Of a stretch of 64,000 nucleotides of DNA, positions 43,074-52,428 are shown one piece after another. How positions within the stretch are numbered: the first letter of the stretch is position 1; each line of letters starts with the position of its first letter. Below the pieces are notes generated by a model. That model made no database searches and was not told the DNA's origin. It saw only the letters and a list, made by a program, of their open reading frames with translations. Source of the stretch: JACPHD01 sp964526325 (GTDB lineage: Bacteria > Patescibacteriota > Patescibacteriia > Patescibacteriales > GWC2-42-12); assembly GCA_964526325.1 (NCBI GenBank), contig CAZGKM010000004.1, positions 1-64,000 of the forward strand. The letters run 5' to 3'. The translations under genes were made by a program, and so were the position numbers.

Positions 43074-43095
43074 TTCCAAAATTATAATCAAAGAA

Positions 43096-43127
43096 AAAGA
43101 AAGCGTTTTCGCTTTCTTTTTTTATTA
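43096..43127. terminator. Terminator between rpmA and pyrG
   Basis: AAAAGAAAGCG and CGCTTTCTTTT pair around TTTT, followed by TTTATT on the + strand. Works for rpmA and possibly for the convergent pyrG. Confidence 0.85.
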
Positions 43128-43133
43128 AATAGT

Positions 43134-44792
43134 TTATTTTCTTAATTTAACGCAAACCCTAATAAATTCTATGAATAGCGGATGAGGGTCTAACGGCCGG
43201 GAAATATATTCCGGATGAAATTGCGTACCGATAAAGAAAGGATGCTTGGTAATTTCCACAGCTTCAACGATTCTACCGTCCGGTGAAGTGCCGGCCACAA
43301 GCAAGCCGGCTTTTTCAAATTGTTCACGGTACTCATTATTAAATTCATACCTATGGCGATGACGTTCAGAAATCACCGTTTTATTGCCAAATTTTTTCTT
43401 ATAAGCCGCGGCCAAATGCGTATTCGGCATAAGCTTGCATGGCCAACCGCCCAAACGTATAGTTCCGCCATATTGCTTTTTAGCTAAGAGTTCCTTTTGC
43501 CCGGGCATAACATGAATAACAGGATATGCAGTTTTAGGGTCAACTTCTTCGCTATTCGCGCCTTTAAAACCTAGCACATTGCGGGCAAACTCGATTACCG
43601 CCATCTGCATCCCGTAGCATAGTCCAAAATATGGCACATTATTTTCACGCGCATATTGAATAGTTTTAATTTTACCTTCGGAACCTCTGGAGCCCCAGCC
43701 TTGAGGCACAATAATGCCATCAAACTTCTTTAAAATTTTAACGCCCCGTTTTTCTATCTCTTCACAATTCAACCAATGTAAAACCGGTTGGCAACCATTA
43801 ACCATGCTTGCATGCTTAATCGCTTCAATAACGGAAATATAAGAATCTGATAAACAAAAATCACCGGTGGCAAAATATTTACCTACGATGGCAATATTAA
43901 CGATTTTTTTTGCATCTTTAATTTTTTTTACCATTTTTCTCCAATCTAATAAATCTTTCTTTTTCCTTGGTAAATTAAATTTTTCCAAAATACGCCCGCC
44001 TAAATTATCTTTTTCAAAATTAATCGGCACGTCATAAATTGACTTTATGTCAGGAGCGCTAATTACATCGCTTTCTTGGATATTGCAAAAAATTGCCAGC
44101 TTTCTGCGTCGCGGCGCGTCAATCGGGGCTAAAGAACGAGCTATAATAAAATCCGGTTGTATGCCGGCTGAATTCAAATCTCTGACCGCTCGCTGGGTCG
44201 GCTTAGTTTTCATTTCTCCGATAATTGACGGCACGGGCAGATACGACACCATAATGAATAAAACATTTTCCGGTTCGGCCAAATGCATCATTCTGGCCGC
44301 TTCCAAAAATAATAAATTCTGATACTCCCCTACGGTTCCGCCGATTTCTACCAGCGTAATTTCCGCTTTATCTTTTTCGGCAGCCAATTTAATCCTCCTG
44401 ATTACCTCTGCGGGAATATGCGGCACTACTTCAACGCATTTTCCGTTATACTCAAGATTTCTTTCACGATTAATCACGGTCTGATAAACACGGCCTGTGG
44501 TCATATAATTTTCGCGGCCGATATTTTTGTTTAAAAAACGCTCATAATTGCCTATATCCTGATCGGTTTCATCGCCGTCTTCGGTCACAAACACTTCGCC
44601 ATGCTCCACCGGATTCATGGTGCCGGCGTCAAGATTAATGTAAGGGTCAATTTTAATAGCGCTTACGTTATAACCTTTACCCGTTAAAATCCGACCGATA
44701 GAAGCGCAGGTAATACCCTTGCCTACGCCCGATATAACACCACCGACAATAAAAATATATTTTACTGCTTTATTTTTCTTTTTATTAGCCAT
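43134..44792 (-). CDS. pyrG: CTP synthase
   Basis: Makes CTP from UTP with glutamine. 552 residues: synthetase domain start YIFIVGGVISGVGKGI, the DPYINLDAGTMNP and ITTGRVYQTVI-like segments, then a class I amidotransferase domain with the nucleophile in FGLCYGMQ and the catalytic His-Glu in QFHPEY. Apart from pyrBI it is the only other pyrimidine nucleotide gene of the main path in the window. No attenuator is seen in its leader. Confidence 0.97.
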   Translation of the reverse strand: MANKKKNKAVKYIFIVGGVISGVGKGITCASIGRILTGKGYNVSAIKIDPYINLDAGTMNPVEHGEVFVTEDGDETDQDIGNYERFLNKNIGRENYMTTGRVYQTVINRERNLEYNGKCVEVVPHIPAEVIRRIKLAAEKDKAEITLVEIGGTVGEYQNLLFLEAARMMHLAEPENVLFIMVSYLPVPSIIGEMKTKPTQRAVRDLNSAGIQPDFIIARSLAPIDAPRRRKLAIFCNIQESDVISAPDIKSIYDVPINFEKDNLGGRILEKFNLPRKKKDLLDWRKMVKKIKDAKKIVNIAIVGKYFATGDFCLSDSYISVIEAIKHASMVNGCQPVLHWLNCEEIEKRGVKILKKFDGIIVPQGWGSRGSEGKIKTIQYARENNVPYFGLCYGMQMAVIEFARNVLGFKGANSEEVDPKTAYPVIHVMPGQKELLAKKQYGGTIRLGGWPCKLMPNTHLAAAYKKKFGNKTVISERHRHRYEFNNEYREQFEKAGLLVAGTSPDGRIVEAVEITKHPFFIGTQFHPEYISRPLDPHPLFIEFIRVCVKLRK

Positions 44793-44903
44793 ATAAAATT
44801 ATTATATTATTACTGAGTCAACTCGCCTATCTGCCATCTCTATTTAAACTTTATTAAATAATCGCAAATAACAAAAAGGATAGCCGCTCATAATAATAAT
44901 TAA

Positions 44904-46208
44904 CTAATTTTTATTTAATATCTCCACCGCTTTATCCATCTGCGGATCAATATTTTTATTAAAATCTTCTACGGTCAAATCTACTTCAACGTCAGGAGCT
45001 ATGCCTTCATGATTAATATTATTTCCTTTGGGCGTTAGCCACTTAGCCACAGTAATTTTTACCGACGAACCGTCATTCATGTCTTGTAAGGCTTGCACCG
45101 AACCCTTGCCAAAAGTCTTCATGCCGACGATCGTGGCTTTGCCGTTGTCTTTTAAAGCACCTGCAACTATTTCCGAAGCCGAAGCACTGCCTTGATTAAC
45201 CAATACGACGGTTGGAAAATCTTTTAATCTGGCTCGGCCGCGATGCAAATATTCATTCTTTTTTTCCGGACTAAATTGTTCCGTAACAATTACGCCCTCA
45301 TCAACCCATTCGCTTGCCACATCGATTGCCGTTTCCAAATATCCGCCGGGGTTATTTCTTAAATCAAGAATTATAGCCTTGGGGTTTTTTTCAATCGCCT
45401 CCCCGGCCGCTTTTTTAAATAATTGGCTCGTGTCATCGTTAAAATTAGTTATGCTGATAGTAAATATGTTATCCTCGCTCATCTTGGTTCTGACGCTTTT
45501 AACTAAAATTGTTTCTCTGATTATTTTAAAATCTTGAGTTTTTTCAAAACCTTTTCTGAAAATCGTCAAAATAACTTCCGTGCCTTTCGGCCCGCGGATT
45601 TTACTAACCGCTTCATCAATCGCCAGGCCGGCCGTTGATTCGCCGTTAACGGCGTAAATCTGATCGCCTGCCTGAAGACCGGCTTTTTCCGCCGGCATAT
45701 CGGCTAAAGGAGCTACGATAGTTATAATATTATCTTTTTTGCCTATTTCAGCGCCAATACCCTCAAAAGTACCGGCTAAATCGTCAGAAAATTCTTTAGC
45801 GACTTTCGGTTCCATAAAAACAGTATACGGATCACCCAGCGACTCAACCAAACCTTTAATTGCTCCGTAAAACATTGTTTTATCGTTTAACTGGTTTTTA
45901 TCAACATATTTATCTTTAAGCTGATCCCAGACATTCCAAAATAAATTAAAATCAATATCTTGAGTCAATTTATTGGCTGGCGCGGTAACATATTTATTAT
46001 AAACCTGGCCGGCATAAACCGCTTCTTTTATACTCATCCTTTTTATAAATTCATTTTTCTGAGCCATCATCATGCCACCGCCAAAAGCAGTTGAAAGTAA
46101 AACAAGGCCAAGCAAAACTATCCCGACAATTTTTAAATGATTACGCTTTTTAATAACCAGTACTTTCTCCGGCACGCTTGAGTTATTGACTTCCTTAAGA
46201 ATTTGCAT
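44904..46208 (-). CDS. ctpA: Carboxy-terminal processing protease (S41)
   Basis: 434 residues; N-terminal membrane anchor (about 25-48), PDZ domain (about 150-215) and S41 protease domain with the catalytic Ser in GSASASEI and Lys in GMKTFGKGS. An envelope protease. Its promoter is at 46296-46325, divergent from murA. Confidence 0.95.
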   Translation of the reverse strand: MQILKEVNNSSVPEKVLVIKKRNHLKIVGIVLLGLVLLSTAFGGGMMMAQKNEFIKRMSIKEAVYAGQVYNKYVTAPANKLTQDIDFNLFWNVWDQLKDKYVDKNQLNDKTMFYGAIKGLVESLGDPYTVFMEPKVAKEFSDDLAGTFEGIGAEIGKKDNIITIVAPLADMPAEKAGLQAGDQIYAVNGESTAGLAIDEAVSKIRGPKGTEVILTIFRKGFEKTQDFKIIRETILVKSVRTKMSEDNIFTISITNFNDDTSQLFKKAAGEAIEKNPKAIILDLRNNPGGYLETAIDVASEWVDEGVIVTEQFSPEKKNEYLHRGRARLKDFPTVVLVNQGSASASEIVAGALKDNGKATIVGMKTFGKGSVQALQDMNDGSSVKITVAKWLTPKGNNINHEGIAPDVEVDLTVEDFNKNIDPQMDKAVEILNKN

Positions 46209-46295
46209 AATTATAATAAATTAACCCGATAAAAACTTATTAATTAAATTTCTAGCGGGGCATATAAAAAATAACAATATGTAATTTACTATTTA

Positions 46296-46366
46296 ATATT
46301 ATCACAACTCGGCTTGTTTTGACAAATATTAATGGGATTGAAAAAAGAGCTGATTCAAGGTATGAT
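46296..46366. promoter_or_regulatory. Divergent promoters of ctpA and murA
   Basis: For ctpA (minus strand): TTGTCA (46320-46325), 18 bases, TAATAT (46296-46301) with an extended TG. For murA (plus strand): TTGAAA (46338-46343), 17 bases, TATGAT (46361-46366). Confidence 0.65.
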
Positions 46367-46411
46367 ATATCCATAAATAATAAAACTCTTAAAATACATA
46401 AAAAATAATCT

Positions 46412-47710
46412 ATGTCCAATTTCATAATAAACGGCGGCAAAAAACTTAAAGGCACGATCAAAACCAATTCGGCAAAGAATTCGGCCGTGGCAATTCTTTG
46501 CTCTCTGCCGATGATTAAAGGCAAAACAATATTATCAGACATGCCGCGCATCGAGGAAGTAAATCGAATAATTGAAATATTGACTTCTATCGGTTTGAAA
46601 ATAAGCTGGACTGGAGATCACACTTTACAGGCGATTAACGATGGCAAGATTAATCTCAATAAAATAAATAAAGAATCATACGAAAAAACCAGATCAGCCA
46701 TATTGCTTATCGGCTCCTTATCTTCGGTTTTTAAAAATTTTTCTTTGCCAAAAATTAGCGGCTGTAAATTAGGCAAACGCACGGTAAATCCGCATATCAT
46801 CGCTTTAAACCATCTGGGAATAGAAGTAAAAAAAACCAACAACTTATTTCATATCAACCGCGGCAAGGCCAAAGGTTCAAGTTTTACAATGTATGAATCT
46901 GGCGATACGGCAACCGAAAACGCCATTCTGGCCGCGGTTCAGCTTCCGGGCAAAACAAAAATAAATTTAGCCTCGTCCAATTATATGGTCCAGGATCTGT
47001 GCTACTTCCTGAAAAAAGCCGGGGCAAATATAAAAGGTATCGGCACAACCAAACTGGAAATAACCGGAGTTAAAAAACTTAAATCAACCAATTACCCGAT
47101 TATGCCTGACCCCATAGAATCTATGGCTTTCATTGCTATCGCTATTGCTACGGCTTCACAATTTAAAATTACGGCCTGCCCCATAGAATTTCTAAGCTTA
47201 GAATTGGAAAAATTAAGAGTTATGGGTCAAAAAATGAAAATTAGCAAAATATATAAATCAACAAATAAACAATTTAATTTAGCCGATATAGAAATAATTC
47301 CAGCGAAATTAAACGCTTTGCAGGATAAAATTTACGGACGCCCTTTCCCCGGCCTTAATATTGATAATTTACCCCTGTTTTTGCCTATCTTAACTCAAGC
47401 CCATGGGCAAACCTTGGTCCATGATTGGGTTTATGAGAATCGAGCTGTTTATTATCTTGAACTGAATAAGCTTGGCGCCAATATCATACTTCACGATGCT
47501 CACCGAGTAACCGTCGCCGGACCGACAAAATTAAAGCCGGCGGAAATTATCTGTCCTCCGGCTTTGCGGCCGGCAATAAATCTTTTAATCTGCATGCTCG
47601 GAGCTAAAGGCAAATCCATACTTTATAATTCGTATTCGATTGACCGCGGTTATGAAAATATCTACGAACGGTTAAATAAACTCGGCGCGGATATAAAAAG
47701 AATTGATTAA
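46412..47710 (+). CDS. murA: UDP-N-acetylglucosamine 1-carboxyvinyltransferase
   Basis: First committed step of peptidoglycan synthesis. 432 residues, two EPSP-synthase-type halves; KLKGTIKTNSAKNSA start. The residue that fosfomycin modifies in other MurA proteins is a cysteine here too (ISGCKLGKR, about 114). N-terminal K and N of the active site are kept (NSAKNSAV). The stop codon is part of the next palindrome. Confidence 0.95.
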   Translation: MSNFIINGGKKLKGTIKTNSAKNSAVAILCSLPMIKGKTILSDMPRIEEVNRIIEILTSIGLKISWTGDHTLQAINDGKINLNKINKESYEKTRSAILLIGSLSSVFKNFSLPKISGCKLGKRTVNPHIIALNHLGIEVKKTNNLFHINRGKAKGSSFTMYESGDTATENAILAAVQLPGKTKINLASSNYMVQDLCYFLKKAGANIKGIGTTKLEITGVKKLKSTNYPIMPDPIESMAFIAIAIATASQFKITACPIEFLSLELEKLRVMGQKMKISKIYKSTNKQFNLADIEIIPAKLNALQDKIYGRPFPGLNIDNLPLFLPILTQAHGQTLVHDWVYENRAVYYLELNKLGANIILHDAHRVTVAGPTKLKPAEIICPPALRPAINLLICMLGAKGKSILYNSYSIDRGYENIYERLNKLGADIKRID

Positions 47711-47765
47711 CCCCGTTAAATAAATTTACCCTAGTAAATTTCCATGAAGCGGATTTAACGGGGTT
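47709..47765. repeat. Junction palindrome between murA and the PEGA gene
   Basis: The clearest copy: AACCCCGTTAAAT (47709-47721) and ATTTAACGGGGTT (47753-47765) are a perfect 13-bp pair. Inside is a second pair, AAATTTAC (47723-47730) and GTAAATTT (47735-47742). It takes in the murA stop and ends eight bases before the next ATG. Confidence 0.9.
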
Positions 47766-47773
47766 ATACTATT

Positions 47774-49105
47774 ATGACTTTGAAAGTTAGAAGAATACTA
47801 AGTTTAATATTTATTACTTTATTCCTATCCGTAACGCCGGCTATCATGCTTTACGCGGCCGGATACCGGTTAGGAAAGAAAGGCTTTTCAATCCAAAGAA
47901 CAGGTATGTTTATTGTTGATTCTAAGCCCAAAGGAGCAAAAATATTTATTGACGAAAAATCCCAAGAAGCCTGGGTCAGCTCAATATTCAATAAAAAAAA
48001 ATATATTACCACGCCGGCCAAAATAAAAAATTTGCTGCCCGGAGAATATAATTTAAAACTTGAACTTGATGGTTACTGGAGCTGGCAAAAGAAGTTAATT
48101 ATTAACCCCGGGGCTTCAACTTTCGCCGAAAACATTTATTTATTTAAAAACGATCTGCCGGTTCAAATTATACCAGCCGATATTGGATCGATTTACTTAT
48201 CTCCCAATAAAAATCAAGCTGTAATTTTATCTTCTGACCTTATAACTTTTTTAAATTTGACTGACGAATCAGAAAAATCAACTAAGCTAAACGACCTATC
48301 TGCAAATAATATTTTTTGGTCAGAAAATCAAAATAGAATAATTATCAATAACTACCTCTATGATTTGGCTAATTTTAGTTCAATTTTAGACATAAATAAA
48401 CTTACGCCAAATTCATTTAATTATAAATGGAACGGCGACACCCTATGTTATCAGGATAAAAATTCCATTTATCGGCTTGAATCATCTAATTTGCCAAAAA
48501 AAATTATTGGCGATAAAATCTTTAATGATTATTTAATTAAAAATAACTACTTGTACTTAATTATCAAATCGGGACAAACGGTTAATCTTGAAGTTATAGA
48601 TATCGCAACCGGAGAAAATATTAAAAATATAAATATGCCGGCCGCCGAAAATTACTCCTTTATTGATCCGGAACAAAATTTGCTTAACCTATACGACAGC
48701 GGCCATAAAATTCTTTATTTAATCGACCCTTTATCCGCCTACCAACCGTTGGTGGAAATTATCAATAACGTAAAAACAATTTTCTGGGCCAACTCCACTA
48801 ATTTACTTTATGCTAATGACTTTGAAATTTGGCTTTACAATTTGGAAACAAAAAATAAAATCTTAATAACAAGAATCTCCGATACCATTAATAACGCTAT
48901 TTTGCACCCAAGCAAAGATTATATCATTTATTCAACCGATCATACTATAAACGCCATTGAACTGGACGAAAGGGAAAAAAGAAATATAACCGAACTTATT
49001 AAATTTGATTCTATCAATTCATTTATATTAACTAAAGGCGATATCCTTTACTTCTCGGGAAAAATTGGGAATTCCCAAGGGCTGTATAAATTTTTAATAC
49101 AATAA
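47774..49105 (+). CDS. PEGA-domain membrane-anchored protein
   Basis: 443 residues. N-terminal membrane anchor (about 8-29), a PEGA domain (about 45-115: FIVDSKPKGAKIFIDEK, then TPAKIKNLLPGEYNLKLELDGY) and a region of about 300 residues with repeated short strands that may form a beta-propeller. PEGA domains sit in extracellular or S-layer type proteins. The role is unknown. Confidence 0.85.
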   Translation: MTLKVRRILSLIFITLFLSVTPAIMLYAAGYRLGKKGFSIQRTGMFIVDSKPKGAKIFIDEKSQEAWVSSIFNKKKYITTPAKIKNLLPGEYNLKLELDGYWSWQKKLIINPGASTFAENIYLFKNDLPVQIIPADIGSIYLSPNKNQAVILSSDLITFLNLTDESEKSTKLNDLSANNIFWSENQNRIIINNYLYDLANFSSILDINKLTPNSFNYKWNGDTLCYQDKNSIYRLESSNLPKKIIGDKIFNDYLIKNNYLYLIIKSGQTVNLEVIDIATGENIKNINMPAAENYSFIDPEQNLLNLYDSGHKILYLIDPLSAYQPLVEIINNVKTIFWANSTNLLYANDFEIWLYNLETKNKILITRISDTINNAILHPSKDYIIYSTDHTINAIELDEREKRNITELIKFDSINSFILTKGDILYFSGKIGNSQGLYKFLIQ

Positions 49106-49114
49106 AATTAAAAT

Positions 49115-49148
49115 AAAAAAATACTCGGCATCTGCCGAGTATTTTTTT
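49115..49148. terminator. Bidirectional terminator
   Basis: AAAAAAATACTCGGCA and TGCCGAGTATTTTTTT form a perfect 16-bp stem with a two-base loop, serving both convergent genes. Confidence 0.92.
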
Positions 49149-49157
49149 ATTTTAATT

Positions 49158-50066
49158 TTATTTTAATTGCCAACTCCATTTATCCAATTCGTCTTTTTCG
49201 GCCTTGGAAATAAGATAAATATTATCGCTATCGCCTCTTTTGGCATAATACAAAGCATCGCTTGCCGCGCCGATCATTAGAATATTATTTACTCCATCGC
49301 CTGACGCCTCTATAATTATAAGATGTTTATCCAAACCGGTATCCGTAAAAACTTGTGCCGGAATTTTCGTAGCCTTTAAATTTGACATAATATTTAATAC
49401 TGGTTCAATTTTTTCCGGCTTAACAACAAATTTTTCAGGTAACACGCCGACCCACTTACCGTCCTTAAGCTCTACCGTAAATTCTCTGTTCGGATATTGA
49501 AATCTTATTTTGGTAATTTTTTCGGCCGGCGTTGAAAAAATAGTAAAATCACGCCAATCGGCCGGATTGAAAACGCCGAGCAAATCAGCTTTAACCGCGT
49601 ATGTGGCCGCCGACTCGGGAGTTGAAATATAAGAACTTAAATAATCTTTTGCTCTATTGCCGATAATAAAATCGACAATTTTCTTATTGGCTTGATAAAT
49701 TTTTACTTCAAGCCCTGTGTCATCGGTTTTAAATTCACTTTTTCTTTCCCTGTTATTGCCTACCAATTCAATATCCGACATGGCGGCTATTTTTAATTCA
49801 TCTAGAACTTTTGCCATAATTGAATCGTCAACATAGAAATCTTTACTATTATCATATTTCCACTTTTCATTTTGCTTGGCCAGGGTTAAGGTTTTCCCCT
49901 GATTTATGATTTCAATTTTATCAACCAATTCAATTTTTATTTTAGATAAAATATTTTTCGGTTTGCCCAAATTATTTTGCCATTTTTTTAAAGGGCCCTG
50001 ATAAGCATATGCTAAAAAAATCAACACTATCAATACTCCTCCTAAAATCATCGTTTTTTTGTTCAT
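49158..50066 (-). CDS. DUF4340 domain protein
   Basis: 302 residues; N-terminal anchor (about 6-23) and an extracytoplasmic domain resembling DUF4340. Such genes follow GldG-type genes in other genomes, as here (26 bases after it). Function unknown; likely works with the transporter. Confidence 0.85.
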   Translation of the reverse strand: MNKKTMILGGVLIVLIFLAYAYQGPLKKWQNNLGKPKNILSKIKIELVDKIEIINQGKTLTLAKQNEKWKYDNSKDFYVDDSIMAKVLDELKIAAMSDIELVGNNRERKSEFKTDDTGLEVKIYQANKKIVDFIIGNRAKDYLSSYISTPESAATYAVKADLLGVFNPADWRDFTIFSTPAEKITKIRFQYPNREFTVELKDGKWVGVLPEKFVVKPEKIEPVLNIMSNLKATKIPAQVFTDTGLDKHLIIIEASGDGVNNILMIGAASDALYYAKRGDSDNIYLISKAEKDELDKWSWQLK

Positions 50067-50092
50067 AAAATAAATGTTAATTATTTTTTAAT

Positions 50093-51616
50093 TTATATCT
50101 GATCTTCAAATCTGGTTTTTCTTCTTAAAAAGTATCTAATAACCCCGAAAAGCACGACAATAATCGTTAATCCGAAAATATTGGCATATCTAACAGCCGT
50201 TTTAACCGTTTCGCTTATTTCTTTTATGGGACGCTCGGTTACACCTTTTGAGCGGATAGAAATCAAATCGCTGCCTAAGCTTAAACTATCAATAATATTT
50301 TGGAAAAATACAAGATTGCCAGGGTAATTATTCAAAAAATTATCACTGATAAAATCACTATCACCGACCAATATTAAATGTCCAACTTCAGAACCCGCGT
50401 TATTAAACGGACTTATGAATTTTCCGGTTAGAGCAACGGCTAAATTAAATTTTCCTCTCACTCCATTATTAATTTGCGCTTGGGGGTCTAATTTAAAATT
50501 ATCAGCCACGGTCATGGCCTGGTCTGAAGTTAAAGCCAAATAAGAAATCGCCATATCTTTAGTTTTATCGGATATTACGTCAATTGTTGATGCCCAAGGC
50601 AAAACCAAACTTTCCAATCTTGATACCGCCGGATTGTTTTGATCAAAACCTGACTTTATAACTTTGGGCCAGTAGGGGTAATTAATCGAAAAAGTAACAA
50701 AACCCTGGCTAAATGACGCCATGCCGTTATTCACGTCAAGGGCTAAATTTTCATTTAATTTAACCCCGTAAGACTCAAAAATTTTATTCAAACCAATATC
50801 ATTTTTACTGGATATTAATCCTTGCTCTACCCTTACTCCATCGGCCATAATAACCAGCGAACCTCCGTTCATTAAAAAAGCGTCAATTGCCTTAAGTTCA
50901 TCATCGTTAAATTTTTCTTTAGGACCAATAATTATTAAAGTGTCCAAGTCGCCGGCAATTTCTTTATCCGTAGAATAATTAACCGCAGAAACATTGTAAA
51001 TTTCACCTAATTTTTCATAAGACGCGCCAACCTCTTTCTCAATATCAGCCGTACCGTTGCCTTGCCAAAAACCAATATTGGGAATCTCGGCGCTTGTTAA
51101 TTTTTTAATAGCCGAGGTAATTTGATATTCCAAATCTTTAGTGTCCTGAATCACCGGAATGGCTTGAAATTTTTCTCCGTATTTAATTAACATGCCTAAA
51201 TAACCGTTTATAACTTGATATTTGTCTTTTTCCAAAGCATTAAACTGCAACTTCGGTATGCCGGCTAAATATAATTCTTGCTGGGTTGCCTGATCATCTG
51301 TGGGGCTGATAAACTCTACCTTAATCCTGCCGCCGGAATAATTGGCATACTCGTCTAAAATATCGCCCACTTCTTGGCGTAAGTTTAAAAATTGGGACGG
51401 CAAATCAGCGGAAAAATAAACCTTAATGTTAATAATATCTTTTGAATCGGCCGCTGTCTGCTTACTGGCTTTAGAAAGAGAATAATCCTTGTTTTGCGTT
51501 AAATCAAAACGGTAAAAAATATTATAAGAGAAAAAATTCAGGACAGCTAATATACCTATCACTATAATGACGGTCAAAGTTAAATTGGTTTTTTTAAAAA
51601 AATTATTTATTTCCAT
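50093..51616 (-). CDS. GldG-like ABC transporter auxiliary protein
   Basis: 507 residues; membrane spans at each end (about 12-30 and 478-497) with a large extracytoplasmic domain resembling the GldG/IFT52-like family (LIIIGPKEKFNDDELKAIDAF, GGSLVIMADGV). Part of the ATPase-permease-GldG-DUF4340 set. Starts 12 bases after the permease gene. Confidence 0.87.
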   Translation of the reverse strand: MEINNFFKKTNLTLTVIIVIGILAVLNFFSYNIFYRFDLTQNKDYSLSKASKQTAADSKDIINIKVYFSADLPSQFLNLRQEVGDILDEYANYSGGRIKVEFISPTDDQATQQELYLAGIPKLQFNALEKDKYQVINGYLGMLIKYGEKFQAIPVIQDTKDLEYQITSAIKKLTSAEIPNIGFWQGNGTADIEKEVGASYEKLGEIYNVSAVNYSTDKEIAGDLDTLIIIGPKEKFNDDELKAIDAFLMNGGSLVIMADGVRVEQGLISSKNDIGLNKIFESYGVKLNENLALDVNNGMASFSQGFVTFSINYPYWPKVIKSGFDQNNPAVSRLESLVLPWASTIDVISDKTKDMAISYLALTSDQAMTVADNFKLDPQAQINNGVRGKFNLAVALTGKFISPFNNAGSEVGHLILVGDSDFISDNFLNNYPGNLVFFQNIIDSLSLGSDLISIRSKGVTERPIKEISETVKTAVRYANIFGLTIIVVLFGVIRYFLRRKTRFEDQI

Positions 51617-51627
51617 AATGTTAATTT

Positions 51628-52380
51628 TTATTTCCAGGCCCTGTTCTCAATCACTCTAACGTTTAACCATAAAAATAAAAATATAAAACTAACATAATAT
51701 ATAACATCTTTGGTATCAATAACGCCTCTGGCAATATTGTTAAAATGGCTGCCCAAACCCATAAATTTCATAATCGGAGCAAAAATTTGAGGCGAGCTGG
51801 CCAAAACAAACTCGGCGCCGATAATAAAAGCGGCGAAACAAACGGTCAAACCGATAATAAAAGCGATAATTTGATTTTTCGTCAAACTGGAAATAAATAA
51901 ACCCAAAGCTAAATATGATCCGCCCAAAAACAAAGCGCCTAGATAACCGCCGATGACCGGCCCTAAATCTATATTACCCAAAAAGGCAATGCTCAGAGGT
52001 ATGGTCAAAGAAAATAATAAGCTAATGGATAAAAAAGTCAAAGCGCTAAAAAATTTAGCCAAAACCACTTGCCAATCGGTTACCGGCAAAGTTAAAAGCA
52101 GTTCAATCGTGCCGCTTTTCTTTTCTTCAGCCCAAAGGCGCATGGTAATGGCCGGAGATAAAAATAAAAAAATCCAAGGCAAAAGAGAAAAATAATTTCT
52201 CATTGAAGCTTGAGCCGCCAAAAAAAATGTATTAAAAAACAGCCAATTGCCGGCCACCAGAAAAACGCCTATAAAAACATAGGCAATCGGTGAATTAAAA
52301 TAACTCATCAATTCTTTTTTAAATAAAATATAAATAATTTTTAAATAATCTTTTTTTGCATGCTTGGATATTTCTCTCAT
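51628..52380 (-). CDS. ABC-2 type permease (GldF-like)
   Basis: 250 residues with six membrane spans; contains AEEKKSGTIELLLTLPVTDWQ, the conserved cytoplasmic loop of ABC-2 permeases of the GldF/NosY type. Pairs with the ATPase upstream. Confidence 0.9.
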   Translation of the reverse strand: MREISKHAKKDYLKIIYILFKKELMSYFNSPIAYVFIGVFLVAGNWLFFNTFFLAAQASMRNYFSLLPWIFLFLSPAITMRLWAEEKKSGTIELLLTLPVTDWQVVLAKFFSALTFLSISLLFSLTIPLSIAFLGNIDLGPVIGGYLGALFLGGSYLALGLFISSLTKNQIIAFIIGLTVCFAAFIIGAEFVLASSPQIFAPIMKFMGLGSHFNNIARGVIDTKDVIYYVSFIFLFLWLNVRVIENRAWK

Positions 52381-52389
52381 ATTTATTAT

Positions 52390-52423
52390 AACCCTCGTTA
52401 AATATCAATTATCTAACGGGGTT
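52390..52423. repeat. Junction palindrome between ATPase and permease genes
   Basis: AACCCTCGTTA (52390-52400) and TAACGGGGTT (52414-52423) pair over ten positions with a one-base bulge. It fills the space between the two genes. Confidence 0.55.
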
Positions 52424-52428
52424 AATAT

